Positions 1 to 13,500 of a stretch of DNA of 64,000 bases are shown here, one piece after another. The position numbers were made by a program, and so were the translations under genes. Every line of letters starts with the position of its first letter. Position 1 is the stretch's first letter. The stretch covers positions 3,193,127 through 3,257,126 of the forward strand of contig CM037464.1 of assembly GCA_021014325.1 (NCBI GenBank), in the 5' to 3' direction. This stretch comes from Plazaster borealis (lineage: Eukaryota > Echinodermata > Asteroidea > Forcipulatida > Labidiasteridae). The notes beneath the pieces were generated by a model. That model was not told the DNA's origin and made no database searches. It worked only from the letters and a program-made list of their open reading frames with translations.

Positions 1-360
1 ATATTTAGCGTTTTGCACTGTATGCTATGGGAGTTGATTTAGGTGGGTGCACCCATAAAGCAACGACCACCTGTACACCATGTGAAAGGTTATGTGCTAA
101 GCAAATATGAACAGTTTATCAGTCAGAATAAACGTAGTACTTGACCTTTGGTAATAACCTGATTCTACCCGATAGAGAAAGATTCTACTCAGCAAAACTT
201 TTTCTGTGCTAAGCCAAAATGTTGTGTCCTAATTTTAATGTTGGTTCAAGAAGTAACAGTGTGTGTGTTCTTGATTATTAGTTTACTCCAATGTTGAGAT
301 GTGACTCGAATAAATTACACCAGGGGTTTTGCTGACGATACCAATGCTTTACATTGGCCT
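1..360. other. No gene seen
   Basis: AT-rich, no open frame with codon structure, no recognised repeat. Confidence 0.5.
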
Positions 361-770
361 GTCGTGGCCGAGTGGTTAAGAGCACCGGACTCAAGCTCTG
401 GTGTTTCGAATCAGCAAAGTGTGGGTTCGAGTCCTGGTCGTGACACTTGTGTCCTTAAGCGAGACACTTAACCATTATTGCTTTGTCCTTCGGATGGGAC
501 TTAAAAGGCATAGGTTCCGTGTGTTGTGTAATGCACGTAAAAGAAACCCAGTTACACTAATCGCTAAAAGAACGGGTTTGCCCCGGTTTGTCTGGCAGTG
601 GCTGCTGAATGCGCAACAGCACCTTTTAAACCCTTATAAGGTGCTACATAAAATTTGGTCTCATAGTTTCAACAATTTCAAAAACCTGTCTTAGAATGAT
701 TCTGTCTGTTCAAGCGCCTCGAGTACCTTATTGGTAGATACGTGCACTACATAAGACTATATATTATTAT
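361..770 (+). mobile_element. tRNA-derived SINE (family L), copy 1
   Basis: The head resembles a class II tRNA (GGCCGAGTGGTTAAG ... GGGTTCGAGTCC) with A and B boxes, followed by the family body (GTCCTTCGGATGGGAC, ATGCACGTAAAAG). Not a functional tRNA gene, because the arms do not pair properly and the body continues. Confidence 0.85.
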
Positions 771-1196
771 TACTACACATGTATTTATATTGATATTATG
801 GTACAAAATGGTAAGCAAATTACTCGTAGTGCTAAGCAGTTTTGCCAGCATAATCAATGCACTACCTTGTATTGGATAAAAGAGGGTAAAAGAATACCAA
901 ACTTTAGCAGCTCTAATTATCCAGTGCAAGCTTATCTCTGAAACTATATCACATAATAAAGGCTACTGCAAATATTCTCAGTTCCAAAGAGAGAAAAAAC
1001 AAATCTGAATCTGCATAAAATATTCAAATATATTTTATTCAATTACTTGTTATGTTTGTACAAACAAATTATATATTCTGTTACATTAAAATATCATCTT
1101 TGTGAATATTCAGTAAGTTTCTATTTTTAACCAAAGCAACCTCAATTTTGTGTCACCTTTCTAAATTCCCAAGTAGAGATTGTCCTTTGCCCTCCA

Positions 1197-1363
1197 CAGG
1201 CCTGGAATTTCATCTTTGAGAGGGCAAGGCCAATTTCATTTTGCAAAGGGTACTTCTATTTGAAAATCTTAGAGTCTATGGGAAACTTTTGAAGGGGCAC
1301 CAAGGCAAGGATCAGGGGCAAAAGAGACCATGACCTCGTGGGCTCCATGTAATTCCAGGCCTG
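1197..1363. mobile_element. MITE, CAGGCCTGGAATT ends
   Basis: Inverted ends CAGGCCTGGAATT / AATTCCAGGCCTG. A second copy lies at 25932-26106 in WASHC5 intron 5. Confidence 0.85.
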
Positions 1364-1578
1364 CATGGCCTTAATCTTCTTTACTTGATTCCTTAAAAAA
1401 GGTACAAAATAAAAAACATTCATTTCACAGCAGCAACAAATAACAAAAAGAAAGTTGTTAGCTGGCAAAGTCTTGAAATATGACAAATAAGTGCAAATAA
1501 GCCATTTGCGAGTTTGAATAGGCCTAATGTCTGGTACAATGACTTGCTTGGTCACAACTATCGCTTAAATTTAAATTT

Positions 1579-1791
1579 GAATTCCTCAGACTATAGAGAC
1601 TGTTGCTATGTCTCATTGTTCGGGGCAAGCTTTTGCGTAGTTACATAAGAGACGGCAAACACCCATACACACAATTCTGAATGAATGTGTATGGCACAAT
1701 GGTACCAGGGTTTGCTCATCTGGAGGTTGCTATACAAAAGCTTGCTCCGAACCATTTGACATAGCGACTGTCTCTATAGTCTGAGGAATTC
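1579..1791. mobile_element. MITE, GAATTCCTCAGACTATAG ends
   Basis: About 70 bases of imperfect inverted repeat on each side (GAATTCCTCAGACTATAG), with a short unique centre. Confidence 0.82.
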
Positions 1792-2455
1792 AATTGATGT
1801 GCAAAATTGCCTTTTTAGGAAAACTAAGTGTGAAAGTTTGATCAGTTTTCTGCCATTCATTAGTCATTATAAGAAGGTTAAATTCTGCATGGGAATGAGA
1901 AAACATGTCTTTGGGGGTAATTCTAGCAACAAAAATGTAACATTAATGCCACATTTTTTTGTCAGAGGAGCAATTTTATTGCTTTCGGCCTTTTGTTACT
2001 GAAAAAATAAGTACTTTGTGTGCCTGGAAGAAGGGGGTAGAGCCTTACGCCAATCTCCCGGGCACACAATGGTTTACTGGTATATTATGTCTACATAAAT
2101 TGATACTTCTAGAATGTTTCCATGAGCAACAAGACAATACTTACTCAAGATTTACAAATAAAGATCACTCAAATAAGTTTGTTGTATCTTAGAAAAACAA
2201 TGACCATCTGTTGACATTGCAAAAGTCAATGCCTCATATCTGTTTAGTTCTCAATCATTTATTTTCAAAATATATAACAATTATTTACCATGCATTCTGA
2301 ATTACATGCTCTCTAGATTAGTGTTGACTCTTAGCAGCAATAATAATAATAATAATAATAATATCTGATACGTCAGCCTGTGGTGATTGTTATATACATT
2401 TTTACACACATACAATATTCTGAAATGGAACCAGCGGATACATTCTCAAACACCA
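1792..2455. other. Intergenic, AAT microsatellite
   Basis: Short open frames only, none family-like. An (AAT)n run lies at about 2338-2362. Confidence 0.5.
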
Positions 2456-2800
2456 AGCCCAATTTCATAGAGCTGCTTAAGCACAAAAACTAGCTAAGCA
2501 CAACAAAATTACGCTTACCAGAATAAGGTTACCGGCCAAACTACCATGTCACTTGTACAACTTTTGACTGGTATCCTGCTCATTTCTGTTTAGCAGAAAA
2601 TTGTTAAGCAATATTTTCTGCTTAAGCCCGTGGCCCAATTTCATAGAGCTGCTTACAAACAAAATATGCTATAAAGCACAACAAAATTATGCTTACCAGT
2701 CAAAATACAATATTCTTTGAGCAAGACACTTAATCCTAACTGCTTCATCCTTAGGAAAGGGTGTGAAGCAGTACGTCTTGTCTGTTGTTGGTCTGTTGTG

Positions 2801-3215
2801 GCGTGTCGTGGCCGAGCGGATAAGAACACCGAACTCAAGCTCTGGTGTTTCTGATCAGCAGAGTGTGGGTTCGAATCCCAGTCGTGACACTTGTGTCCTT
2901 AAGCAAGACACTTAACCACATGCTTCGTCCTTCGGATGGGACGTAAAGCCGTTGGTCCCATGTGTTGTGTAATGCACGTAAAAGAACCCAGTGCACTTAT
3001 CGTAAAGAGAAGGGGTTTGCCCCGGTGTTCCTGGTCTGATCGGCAGCATATATTGCGCCACAGCATCTTGTAAACCTTTGCATGGTGCTATAAATGACTG
3101 GGCCTCATAACTCAAAACGTACCTCCACATATACCTTGCAAGAAAAAATGTGTAGTCCCAGCGCTTTGTATCCTCTGGTAAAAGGCGCTATATAAATGTC
3201 ATGTTTATTATTATT
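2801..3215 (+). mobile_element. SINE family L, copy 2
   Basis: Full-length: tRNA-like head at 2803-2890, body with TTCGGATGGGACGTAAAG, and an end at GGCGCTATATAAATG plus a TTATTATT tail. Confidence 0.88.
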
Positions 3216-4046
3216 GTTTGGCGCACTTAAAGACACTCATCGTTGGGAAGGGGGTTTGCCTCGGTGTGTCTTTTGTTTGTTTGTTTGTTGAGATGATCTG
3301 CCCAACAAGGGAACTTGGCAAAGCTTCCACAAGGGGATATAAACGCCAAGCTGGCAACAGCCAATCTCTCTCATACAAACATTGGTTTAACTCCTATGAT
3401 TATGAATTGCACAAACCACTACATTGTGATTCGGTAACTAGACGACAATACTTATTCTAGTCATTGTGAAATCAGAGGTTAGCTTGGCCGGACTCGAACC
3501 CACAACCTTGTGATTGCAACTTGACCACTTGACCGAGGTGTCATGGTTGGATTAAAACTGCCCCGCAAGGTGCTAGTTTAAAAAAAAAAAAATCTCATGA
3601 TTCAAAGCAGCTCTGCATTCCTCTTGAGAAAGAGTGCTTTGAGACATCCATCAGCAACCTCATCCCCATGGTTTACTTTATTTCCAACCATGTTTACAAC
3701 AGTAAACCCTGGGAGGGAAAATCCTTACTTGGAAACATGTTAAGTTGTACTCATTCAGTATTCACCATGTTCACAGCCAGACTATTCTAATTCCAAAATT
3801 TTTGGATATGCAAATGATCCAACACCAGGGTGAGAGAGCGGTCATCCTCGTACTGCTCGACACACCTTGGGGACGAGGTTGATCCGTCAGGCACAGATAA
3901 AGAACTGCGTACTACTACTACTAGAACCAAACAATCACTGTTCAACGTATCCTCAACAGTAGTCCGAAGATACATTGAATGATCTTCAGGTATGGATAAA
4001 ACCACAGTTCATGGTTTGCAGATGTGTTGAGCTGGAAACTATCAGG
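3216..4046. other. Intergenic 3' of WASHC5
   Basis: Contains an A-rich run at 3580 and diffuse SINE-like scraps. No gene recognised. Confidence 0.5.
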
Positions 4047-4511
4047 GCCTAATTTCATAAGGCCTGTAAGCACAAAAACTTGCTAAGCACAGAAAAGTAT
4101 TGCTTAGCAGAAACAGGGTACCAGCCAAAATTACATTAAGTTTGGATTTTTGTGAGTGGTGCCCTGCTCAATTTTTGCCTAGCAAAGAAATTTTCAAGCA
4201 GTATTTTCTGTTAACAGCTTTATGACATTTGGCCCAGATAGGGCATAATGGGCTGTGTCTACACGGTGGCTTTATACAAAGATATTGAAAACATAGGGAG
4301 ACGCCAACATTAGGGCTATAGATAGCTCAGTTGGTAGAGCCTTAAACCGGAGGTCAAAGGTTCAAGTCCCGAAAAAAATTCAACCCAAATTTTTTTTATA
4401 GAAAATATTGATGTGACGCTTACTTGGAGCAGAGATATTATTGAAGTGTTGTCTTGAATTTAAACTCAGCACACAGTATTGCAGGGGTGTTTCTCTGTCG
4501 CTGATTTCAAC

Positions 4512-4571
4512 TTACTGGCAGCTACTCTTAAACTCATCAAAGATGTAAGCTGGTATGTGGGCCTCGACGGC
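4512..4571 (-). CDS. WASHC5: WASHC5 coding exon 27 (stop)
   Basis: Residues 1143-1161 plus TAA. It encodes [19 protein letters not shown], matching the human C-terminus VAEAHVPNFIFDEFRTVL. It enters in phase 0 after a CACTACACAG acceptor, and is too short for ordinary ORF finding. The 3' UTR must extend left from here; no clear AATAAA was seen nearby. Confidence 0.9.
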   Translation of the reverse strand, partial: AVEAHIPAYIFDEFKSSCQ

Positions 4572-7500
4572 CTGTGTAGTGATCAAGAACAAAAATTGGA
4601 TTTAGTGGTATGCTTGATTCAGACCTCTGCATAATTATTTCATGAAAATGAAATGGTGTTGTCAGCAGCAGAAATGGTGTTGTCAGCAGCAGAGTGTGGG
4701 TTCGATACCCGATCATGACACTTGTGCCCTTGAACAAGGCACTTAACCATAATTGCTCCGTAAAAAGTTGGGAAGGTAGTGCATTCTGCTCTACCAGCCA
4801 GGCTCCTAGTGGATGATACCCATGCCAACATCCTTACGGACTTTAAAGGGGGTAACCCTGTTTCAGCCCCAGGAGTCGGTGGCAACGTGCCCCTGGTGGA
4901 AGATGATTTGGGTCAATAGCCCAAATTAGTTAAGTGTAGCCCTCACCATGAAGTGGCCGTGAGGCCTTGTAATGTTAGGCAATCTCTCATAAAAAAAAAT
5001 AAAAAAATGCAAGGAAATAGAAAACTACTGCTAAGCAAGAACCGGCTAATGGTTCCCTATTATCCAATAACTATATAAAGAAAATGTAAATTCAGTTTGC
5101 GGTAACACCATGTGTATATTCTACTTTGCTGTGTGGATTTTGTTCTTTGAGAACTCGTCTTGCTATTTATTTTACTGCCGAGTAGATTTCGGAAATCGGA
5201 AGACTACTGTAGTTCTGAAAAAGAACTGTCCCGTTTTTTAACTACTACGTGGGCGGGTAGTAGTTAAAAAGCATGAAAGTTCTTATCAGAAGTGGTCTCC
5301 AGATTTTTGAAATCTACTCTGCAGTAGTAGAATAAATAGCAAGACAAGTTCTCAGAGAACAAAAACTACACAGCAAAGTAGAACATACACATGGTGTTAC
5401 CGCAAACTGAACATACATTTATAAAGAAACGTACAGTCATAACTGATATATTTTACACATGATTTTAATTAAATTGTAAGAATGGGTCAATTGTTGTAAT
5501 ATATATAATATTTTTTCACAAAAAGTCTTAATTTACTGTACCTGTCTTGACAAGCCTGCGTAGTGAGTGAAATCATCTAAGAATGCCAGGACGTTGATAA
5601 CATCTGAGGGTAGGTCTGATGCCTTGCCTCTGTTGATAAAAGATTGTGGGAAAAAATAACAAATAAATAATTTTTTTAAATAAACAAAAGTCTCAAAGGA
5701 GGTGCTCATCATTGATGACTGATGGTAATCATATCATGACATGTCCAAATTGATGGCTACAGTTAAGGCTTTTAAGCGCTTGTAGGGCGCTTAGTACGCG
5801 AATGTCAAAATGCAAGTATTTTGCACGATTAAACAAAATTATAATCACGTTTTTACATGATATCAGTGGATAAACTTGCAGTGACGTAAGCTTCCAATTT
5901 CTGCGTTATGATTGGTTTGCTCCGAAATGACCTAGTTTGTCAGCCACATACGCCAGCAGTTACTGAACTTTCGATGGTCTGCTGCAAGCTGCGTGTGCAT
6001 AATGTTTGTATGTAATAAAGTGTAATGTGTACACGTGTAAATGAGATGCGAGGTCAAACTGCACACAGTTAGACATGTCACAAGATCAAAGACGAATGAG
6101 AGGGGACCAGTTGCTCTATGACTTGGTTCTTCTTTTGTGAGCTACCATACTTGAGCGCGCGCATTGTATCGACAACAGGCCTAATCAAAATGTGCAATAT
6201 ACTGGGACATTTTAATTAACCAACACCAGGGGTCATGGCGAGACGAGATCGATCACCCCTGGGAACGAGGTTGACCATGTACTGACAAACTTACCCTGCT
6301 GCTGTACTCTCTACTGAAGATCTGACATACTGTCCAAGCAGAGCAAGGAACTGATCTGTGTTATCGGAGTGAAACTGTCTGAGTAGGGTCAAGGTGCCGA
6401 CAACAAATGGTGGTCCATCAATGGGATCTTTGGGGACTTTACAAATCATGCTTCCTGTAAGATCACATACAAAATATTTTTAAAAAATCAGCATTTTAAG
6501 AGTTTATCTATTTTATTTTATTAAACATCCAACAGCACATCTAGCACTGATAACAGGACGGATAGGAAACAAGAAGAAATGTTCAGTATGTTATTAGATG
6601 TGGGAGGAAAACCCCAAAGGGGAAAACCCATGCAATCAAGTAGGGACTGAAAACCCAATCCACATGCAAGGCTCCGGTCTGAGGTGGGATTCGAACCAGG
6701 GTCCACAGAGGTGAAAGGCAGGGAAAGACACCACTGATCCAACCTGATCCCCTTAATTTTAACCTTTGACCTGCATAATGAGCATTTCAAATTATGATAA
6801 AATCATTGTAACCAGGGTCTTGAGGTAAATCTGTGGCAATGAAAATTTGAAGGCAATAGTTCGAGTCAATTTCTGTCTTTTCCGCTGAAACAATGACTTT
6901 ATTAGGAAAAAGTACATTAACCTAAGACAGCGCCCTCAATCTAATATTTAGTTGTTCTAAGGACAAGACAAAGGGCACCCCTGTGGGAAGTTTAACTTTC
7001 TACTGGGCAATATTTCAGGGCAACATTTCGGGGCAACACAATGAACAGGGCCACTGAAGCAATTGCCTCCGTTGCCTCAATGAAGTATCAGGGCTGCTAA
7101 GTTATGTGTGCATGTCCTTCCTCTGGCTACAGCTACGGCTACAGCTATGGCTACGGCTGGATCCTCACATTGTCATGTATGAGGATAGGACGTCCTTAGC
7201 AACACCCTTAGCAACAGTCATAGCCGTAGCTGTAGCCGCCAATTCGGACACAGCCTCAGCTTCACTATTCTGAGCCCATACTCACCAACACTCTTGAGGT
7301 ACTGGAATTTGGGAAGTTGTGAGACAACAAACAGGAATGTGAAGAGAGCAAAATACGGAAGTCTCTTGGTTGTGATGTAGATCTGTGAAGAAACATAGAA
7401 TTTAGTCATATCTGCTTCAAATCTTACACAGCTTTTATTGATATTGTTTATCAATGTTATGACCACTACATGAAACCTCCAAGTGATAGAGCGGTTAAGA

Positions 7501-10500
7501 GCACCGGACTCAAGCTCTGGTGTTTCTGATCAAGCAGAATGTGGGTTCGAGCCCCGGTCTTGGCACTTGTGTCCTTGAGAAAGATACTTTACCCCTAACT
7601 GCTTTGTCCTTCGGATGGGACATTAAGCTGTAGGTCCCGTGTACTAGGATTGGTAGTGCACGTAAAAGAGCCCAGAACACTTATCGTGGAAGAGTAGGGG
7701 TTAACCCCAGTGTTTCTAGTTTCTGGTTCACAAAGCGAACACCATTGTTTACAGGTTTCCTCAGGCTTGTGAGCTACAGTGATTAAGTTCATTTATAAGG
7801 CATCCTTTGCTTCATTACCAGAAATATAAAATAACAATAATAATAATAATAAATAAATCAACTCATCTTACCTTTGAGAGTGGGTTGCTGAGACCAGCCG
7901 ACTCTAAATAAGAAGCCAGTTCAAACATGAGAGGATTGTCACCCTTGGGGTAAGGTCTTGAAGGATCATGGTAATGGGCCTCTACATCTGCCAGGAGACC
8001 ACTGCCAAAAAAAAATTTGCCAAAAAATAGTTAATGGCCTGACGTTTTGACTCTAGCAGAGTCTTTCTGACGGCTAAATGACAAGACAACTCCTGTAACA
8101 GAAGTAGTCAAGTGGAAAGAAATGAAGAGAGAGAGAGAGAGATGAAGAAAGCACATAGAAAAAGCAAAGGATGAACAATGAAGAAGGAGACAAAGGGGGA
8201 GGGGAGGGTAGAGGGAAGGGGCTGCTTCAAAAGCATTTGTAACCGTTTGTTATAAAATGCATTTGGTTAGAAAGATGTTTTAAAAGTAGAATACAATGAT
8301 CCACACAAATATGTCTTGAAATCGCGTGGTTTTCCTTTTACATCGTGAGCAACCACAAAATGGCCGACCGTGTTAGTTCACAAAGTAAAAGGAAAACCAC
8401 GCAATTTCGAGGCATATTTGTGTGGATCATTGTATTCTACTTTTATAACGTCTTTCTAACCATATGCATTTATAACAAACAGTTACAAACGCTTTTTTTT
8501 TGACCAACTCGTCCGATCCAAGGCAACGTGTCCCTTTAACCACAACAGGTTGGAAACACAAAAAACAGAATCAATGGTGGGAAGAGGAAGAAAAAGTAAT
8601 GATTTCGTGAATGAGATATGAGAATGAGACTAAAAAATAAAAGTTTGTTGAAGTTCTATTACCCTCTCTTAATACAATGACATATTTCAAAGAAGGTATC
8701 TTACAAGTATACTGTTTAAGTTAAATCCCCATACATTAAAATAATCAAAATCAAAACAGCGTTTTTAAGTAAGAAATTTTGTCCATTTTATATCAACAGT
8801 TTAATAAACATTCTCAAAGATGGAAGCCGTTACTTTGTAGACTTTTGGGTTGAACAAAGAAAAATTGACTTAGAGCAGAACTTGAACCTGCGACCTCCGA
8901 ATGAACATGCCGGCGCTCTACCGACTGAGCTATCTAGCCCTAATATGAATATCTTTGTTCGGGGGTGCCAGTCATAAGCCATTTAAACTGTAACTGCCGT
9001 ACAGCCAGAGATCCCAAGTTTACGATACAACCTGGGAAGCAGCAGCAGAGGGGATCACCTTAAGGGGATGCGACTTCTAATTTCAAATATCAAGTAATAA
9101 ACCGCTTATAGACTTATAGAAATATTTCAACTCATACCAATTTGTAATGTAATACTTTCTGTAAGTAAAAGAAACTAATAAGACACATTTTTTTTAAGAG
9201 TATGGGATGACATACTTGTTCATGGTCTCCAAGGCACTTGCAAGGAACTTGGATTCAAACTTGCAAGAGAAGTTGAGCTCATTAGCGATCTGTCTGCGAA
9301 GAAGTTGCATCTGACCCAACTAGAAAAAGAAAAACAAGTAGAGAAGATCAAATGGGCAAGACCTCAAGCGAATACTTTGCAACAGCCCTTTCAATAAGGG
9401 AATAAAAGAGTGGGTGACAAGGTCTTAAATGGCTGTTTAAAACCGGTAGTGTCGTGGCCGTGCGATAAAGGACCGAGCCGAAGCCGACGTCCTTTATCGC
9501 ATGGCCATGACCCTGCAAGATCACGACCCTGCAAGGTTTCAAATGGCTGTTTAAGACCGAGTCATCACTCTGTTATTCCCATTCATGAATAGCTTTTCGT
9601 TAAAAATATTCAAAAACCTTTCAAAGTTTAGAACAAATCTGAACAAATCTCAGCTCACCTTAACTCTGTGTTGAATTTCTATCCATGTTGAGCGCCAAGT
9701 AGCTCCTTGTGCAAGTTTACAACCTGGGCGCTTAAGTTTTAAACTATCGCACGTAAGTTTCAAACTTTGCCCGAGCCAAATATACGACCTACCAACTCAA
9801 ATTGGGCCGTGAAATTTGCACGCTCGGCGCAATCATCTGATAGCGCCCTCTTTTGACTCAATCTCCTCTGGCCATGTTTAAACACTCCTCACCATGTTTA
9901 TATCACACATTTAAACATGGCCAGGTGATCTCCCCTCGACCAATCAGAATGTATAAACTGTCCCAGGTATTTATGAATAATAAATCTATACCCTTTCAAA
10001 CGAATAATAATCAAACCATAAATCTTTGTGACTTTGTTACGATTGTTCACATAATTATAAATGAACTTTCGTATGAACATCAATATGACTTACCTTGAGT
10101 ACAAGGTTAATGAATGGTGTCCAAATCTTGCCTGCTTTTGTCACATAGTGGCTGTATACCTTGCTAGGATTACCTGTAATAATCACCACAAAGAAATGCA
10201 ATTGTTTTCTTCCTTTTTTACCGTCGCTCTTTGCTTTCCTGAAGATGTTTTTTTTAAAGGGTCTGTATACGTTTGGTAATGAAAATTCATGGCAATAAAA
10301 ACTTACATGGTAAGAAGTACAGCAGCTTTGGATAGTATAACGCATTTTGAGAAACTTTTCACTTTGAAGTACTGCTGTTATGGAAAAAGATATCGTTTTT
10401 TTATCCCTAAAACTGTGAATCTGAGAAGCGTTACTGCAGTAACATTTCTTAGATTGTTTATTCTAATTGCAGATTATCCTCCCTGCGTGGGCAAACCGCA

Positions 10501-13500
10501 CCAGACTTTCGGCAATATCTCAAAAACGCTACCACCTTTTGAAATGAAACTTTTACAGGTTAGTTTTATGGTATATATCTACAACTATTATAGGATTGAA
10601 ACAAACAGTGGGTTCCAATTACCAAACGTATACGATCCCTTTAAATCTATGGATGTAACCCACAGACTGGATTTGGTTACAGCTATTGCTACATCATTCC
10701 TTCAGATTGTGTCAAAATTTAGCTTAGTAGACTTTTAATGTTCAAGATTAATCAGAAGTAATTGTTGATGGAAGCAATGGGATTCTTTCAAATATAATCG
10801 TGGCCACAAGTGAGAACATAAACAAGTGAATCTTTAGAGAAAAGAATACAGGAGAATGTACTGAGATCAGACCAATGTTATGGTGGGTAGAGTTACTGAA
10901 AGTGGTTTGTGACCAGTCTGGGAAAAGAAAAAACCCCAAACATTTAATAGTTTCTTATTTACACTCTTATTTATTTAGTCTCTTGGGTACACTCTTGTTT
11001 ATTTATCTATTTATTTTTACTTATTTATTTATCTATTCTAGTTGTGAAGCCAAGGATTCTCAGAAAAGCGATTTCATCACTATACTATCCAAGAATCCCA
11101 TGGAGAGAAGACCAGGAAGTTTTCGATGTTTTAAGAAAACCCCACACAATTATTCCAGGGAAACCCACGCAATCAAGTAGGAACTGAAAACCAAATCCAC
11201 ACAGTGCCCCCGGCGGGATTTGAACAGGGGACCTAGAGGTGGAAGGCGAGGGATAGATATCACTACCCCAACCTGACTGCCCCAGGTTATTTATCAATAC
11301 TCTTACTAATTTTCTGGGGGGGGGGAATTGGAAATCAGATTTAGTTTCACTTTTAGGAGGAAAACCCCAGACAATTATTCAGATTGCATCAGCAATCAGG
11401 TAAGGACTGAAAACCAAATCTACATAGTGCCCCCGGCAGAATTTGAACTGGGTTCCTAGAGATATCACTACACCAACTCGACCGCCCCTTACAATACTTA
11501 CTAATCAATCCTCTAACAGGATTAAGTGTCTTCATCAAGGTGCCAAACATCTCAAGCCACATCTTATCTCTGAGCACCACACGCTCAATAATTGCCAGGA
11601 AGTTCTGCAGCTCTCTCACCATCATGAAGCACAACAACCTGTCTAGACCTGTTAGGCCACAGGTACCAATGCTTTGCTGCAATATGAACATAGGATATCA
11701 ACTATGAAACCGGGGTAAAAGTAATGAATATATCAATTATTTGTACAAAAACCGATTTGCAAAAACAATGAACGTTAAACTTAGGGTGTCTTCACAAGTT
11801 GGTAGTGAATTAGAGGAGACGTGAGCCCACAGGTAGCCTCATCCCTTTGATAGCTGGTAGGGCAGTTTCCTGGAAAGTTGCTATGGAAAGTGACATCACA
11901 GTGGCTGCTGGGAGCTGGTTCCATAGTCGGATGGATCGTAGCCGTAGCCGTAGCCGTAGCCTCCAATTCGGACACGGCCTTACTTTCATTGGTGACTTGA
12001 TCAGATGCTGAAATCTGTTCAGTGGATACAGCTCTGGGCCCAATTTCATGGCTCTGCTTACCGCCGAAATCGGCGCTTGCGATCACCATTCTCCGCTTAC
12101 CGAGCAAGCGCCGAAATACTGTGCTAGCTGTGTAAGCGTAGAATGCCTAGTAACGTAGACTATGCACGCGCACAAGCAAAAATTCCCTGCTAACCCGTGA
12201 AATACGCTTGACGTAAGCGCGGAATTCCCTGCTTCCGTAAGCGCCGATTCTTTGCTTACGGTAAGCAGAGCCATGAAATTGGGCCCAGTTCTCATGAAGT
12301 TGCAAGCATTGGACTTACGAAAGCAAAGTCAACATTCCAGACTTACCCTGACTTTCGAGAAGACTTTGATATCTAAGACCTCCTGTTTTGTCTTGATGTC
12401 ATACCAAGTTTTCATCTGGTCGATATAGGAGGTAGACCTATCAGAAAAAGAAAAACAATTCTCAAATTCTTGAAATACCAGGAAAATATTGTCAAAAACA
12501 CATTCGCCGAGACGTTGTCAAGAAGACAAAATGGAAAAACCGTTAACTTATGAATTTCTTTACCTTGGATCGGTAATGCGCAGAATCTCTCTGACCAGTC
12601 TACCCATGAAGTTAATGGAACCGTCCACCGGTTGGAACTTTGGGATCGGGATAGTCGGTGACTGATAGATACTTTGCCAGTCATGCACCTTGGAAAAAAA
12701 ACCCAGGAATATTGAAAATTAAGATTCTACATAAAAAGCAAGGAAAACATTTCTGAGGGAATTCATTTATGGACGTCAATTTAGCCTTTTTGAGGTATGG
12801 TGGACACTATAGGAGTGCACTGTTTGGTTTGGGTATATAGACAGATTTACACAAACCTGTAGTATAGTGTCCGCCATATCTCAAATGGCTTATGGTGCTA
12901 AATAAGATTTAAAGCCTTTCATGGTGTTAAAGGCACTGTACACGTTTGGTAATTATTCAAAATATATATGAACATAAAAACTGACTTGATAACGAGCTTG
13001 GTATCATGACGACAAGGCTGCAGAGGATATCCCCTAGTCTTGGTGCAAGACGTCCCTGTTCTGTTTCGTGATGGGGCAGATCGCGGACTTTATGGGTCGT
13101 GGAAATACAGAACAGGGACGTCTTGCACCAAGACTAGATTTCCCCCTGTGTCTGATTCGTCAAACAGAGTGACCTAAGCTGTTGTCACTAATTTCAGGAA
13201 ATTGGAGAGCGTAAGGTAAGTAACAAAAAGGAGGAAATATCAGATCGTGTATCGTGACGGAAACATCAACTTTGGACACTGTGATCCTGTGACAAACACA
13301 ACCTTAACTTTGACGCAAATGTGAGTCGAGGCATTATTTACAGTTTCATTTTACATTTACCGGTTAAAGGGATTGTATACGTTTGGTAATTACTCAAAAT
13401 ATATTAGCATAAAAACAGACTTGGTAACGAGCAACAGAGAGCTGTTGATAGTATAAAACATTGTGAGAAACGACTCCCTCTGAAGTTACGTAGTTTTTGA

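Noticed and set aside
361..450. tRNA-Leu/Ser gene on the plus strand
   Set aside because: The A- and B-box-like sequence is the head of a dispersed SINE with at least six copies here, and the acceptor arms do not pair.
10289..10738. 149-codon plus-strand frame
   Set aside because: It mostly overlaps a MITE (10255-10655) whose second copy at 19428-19812 is not open in the same way.
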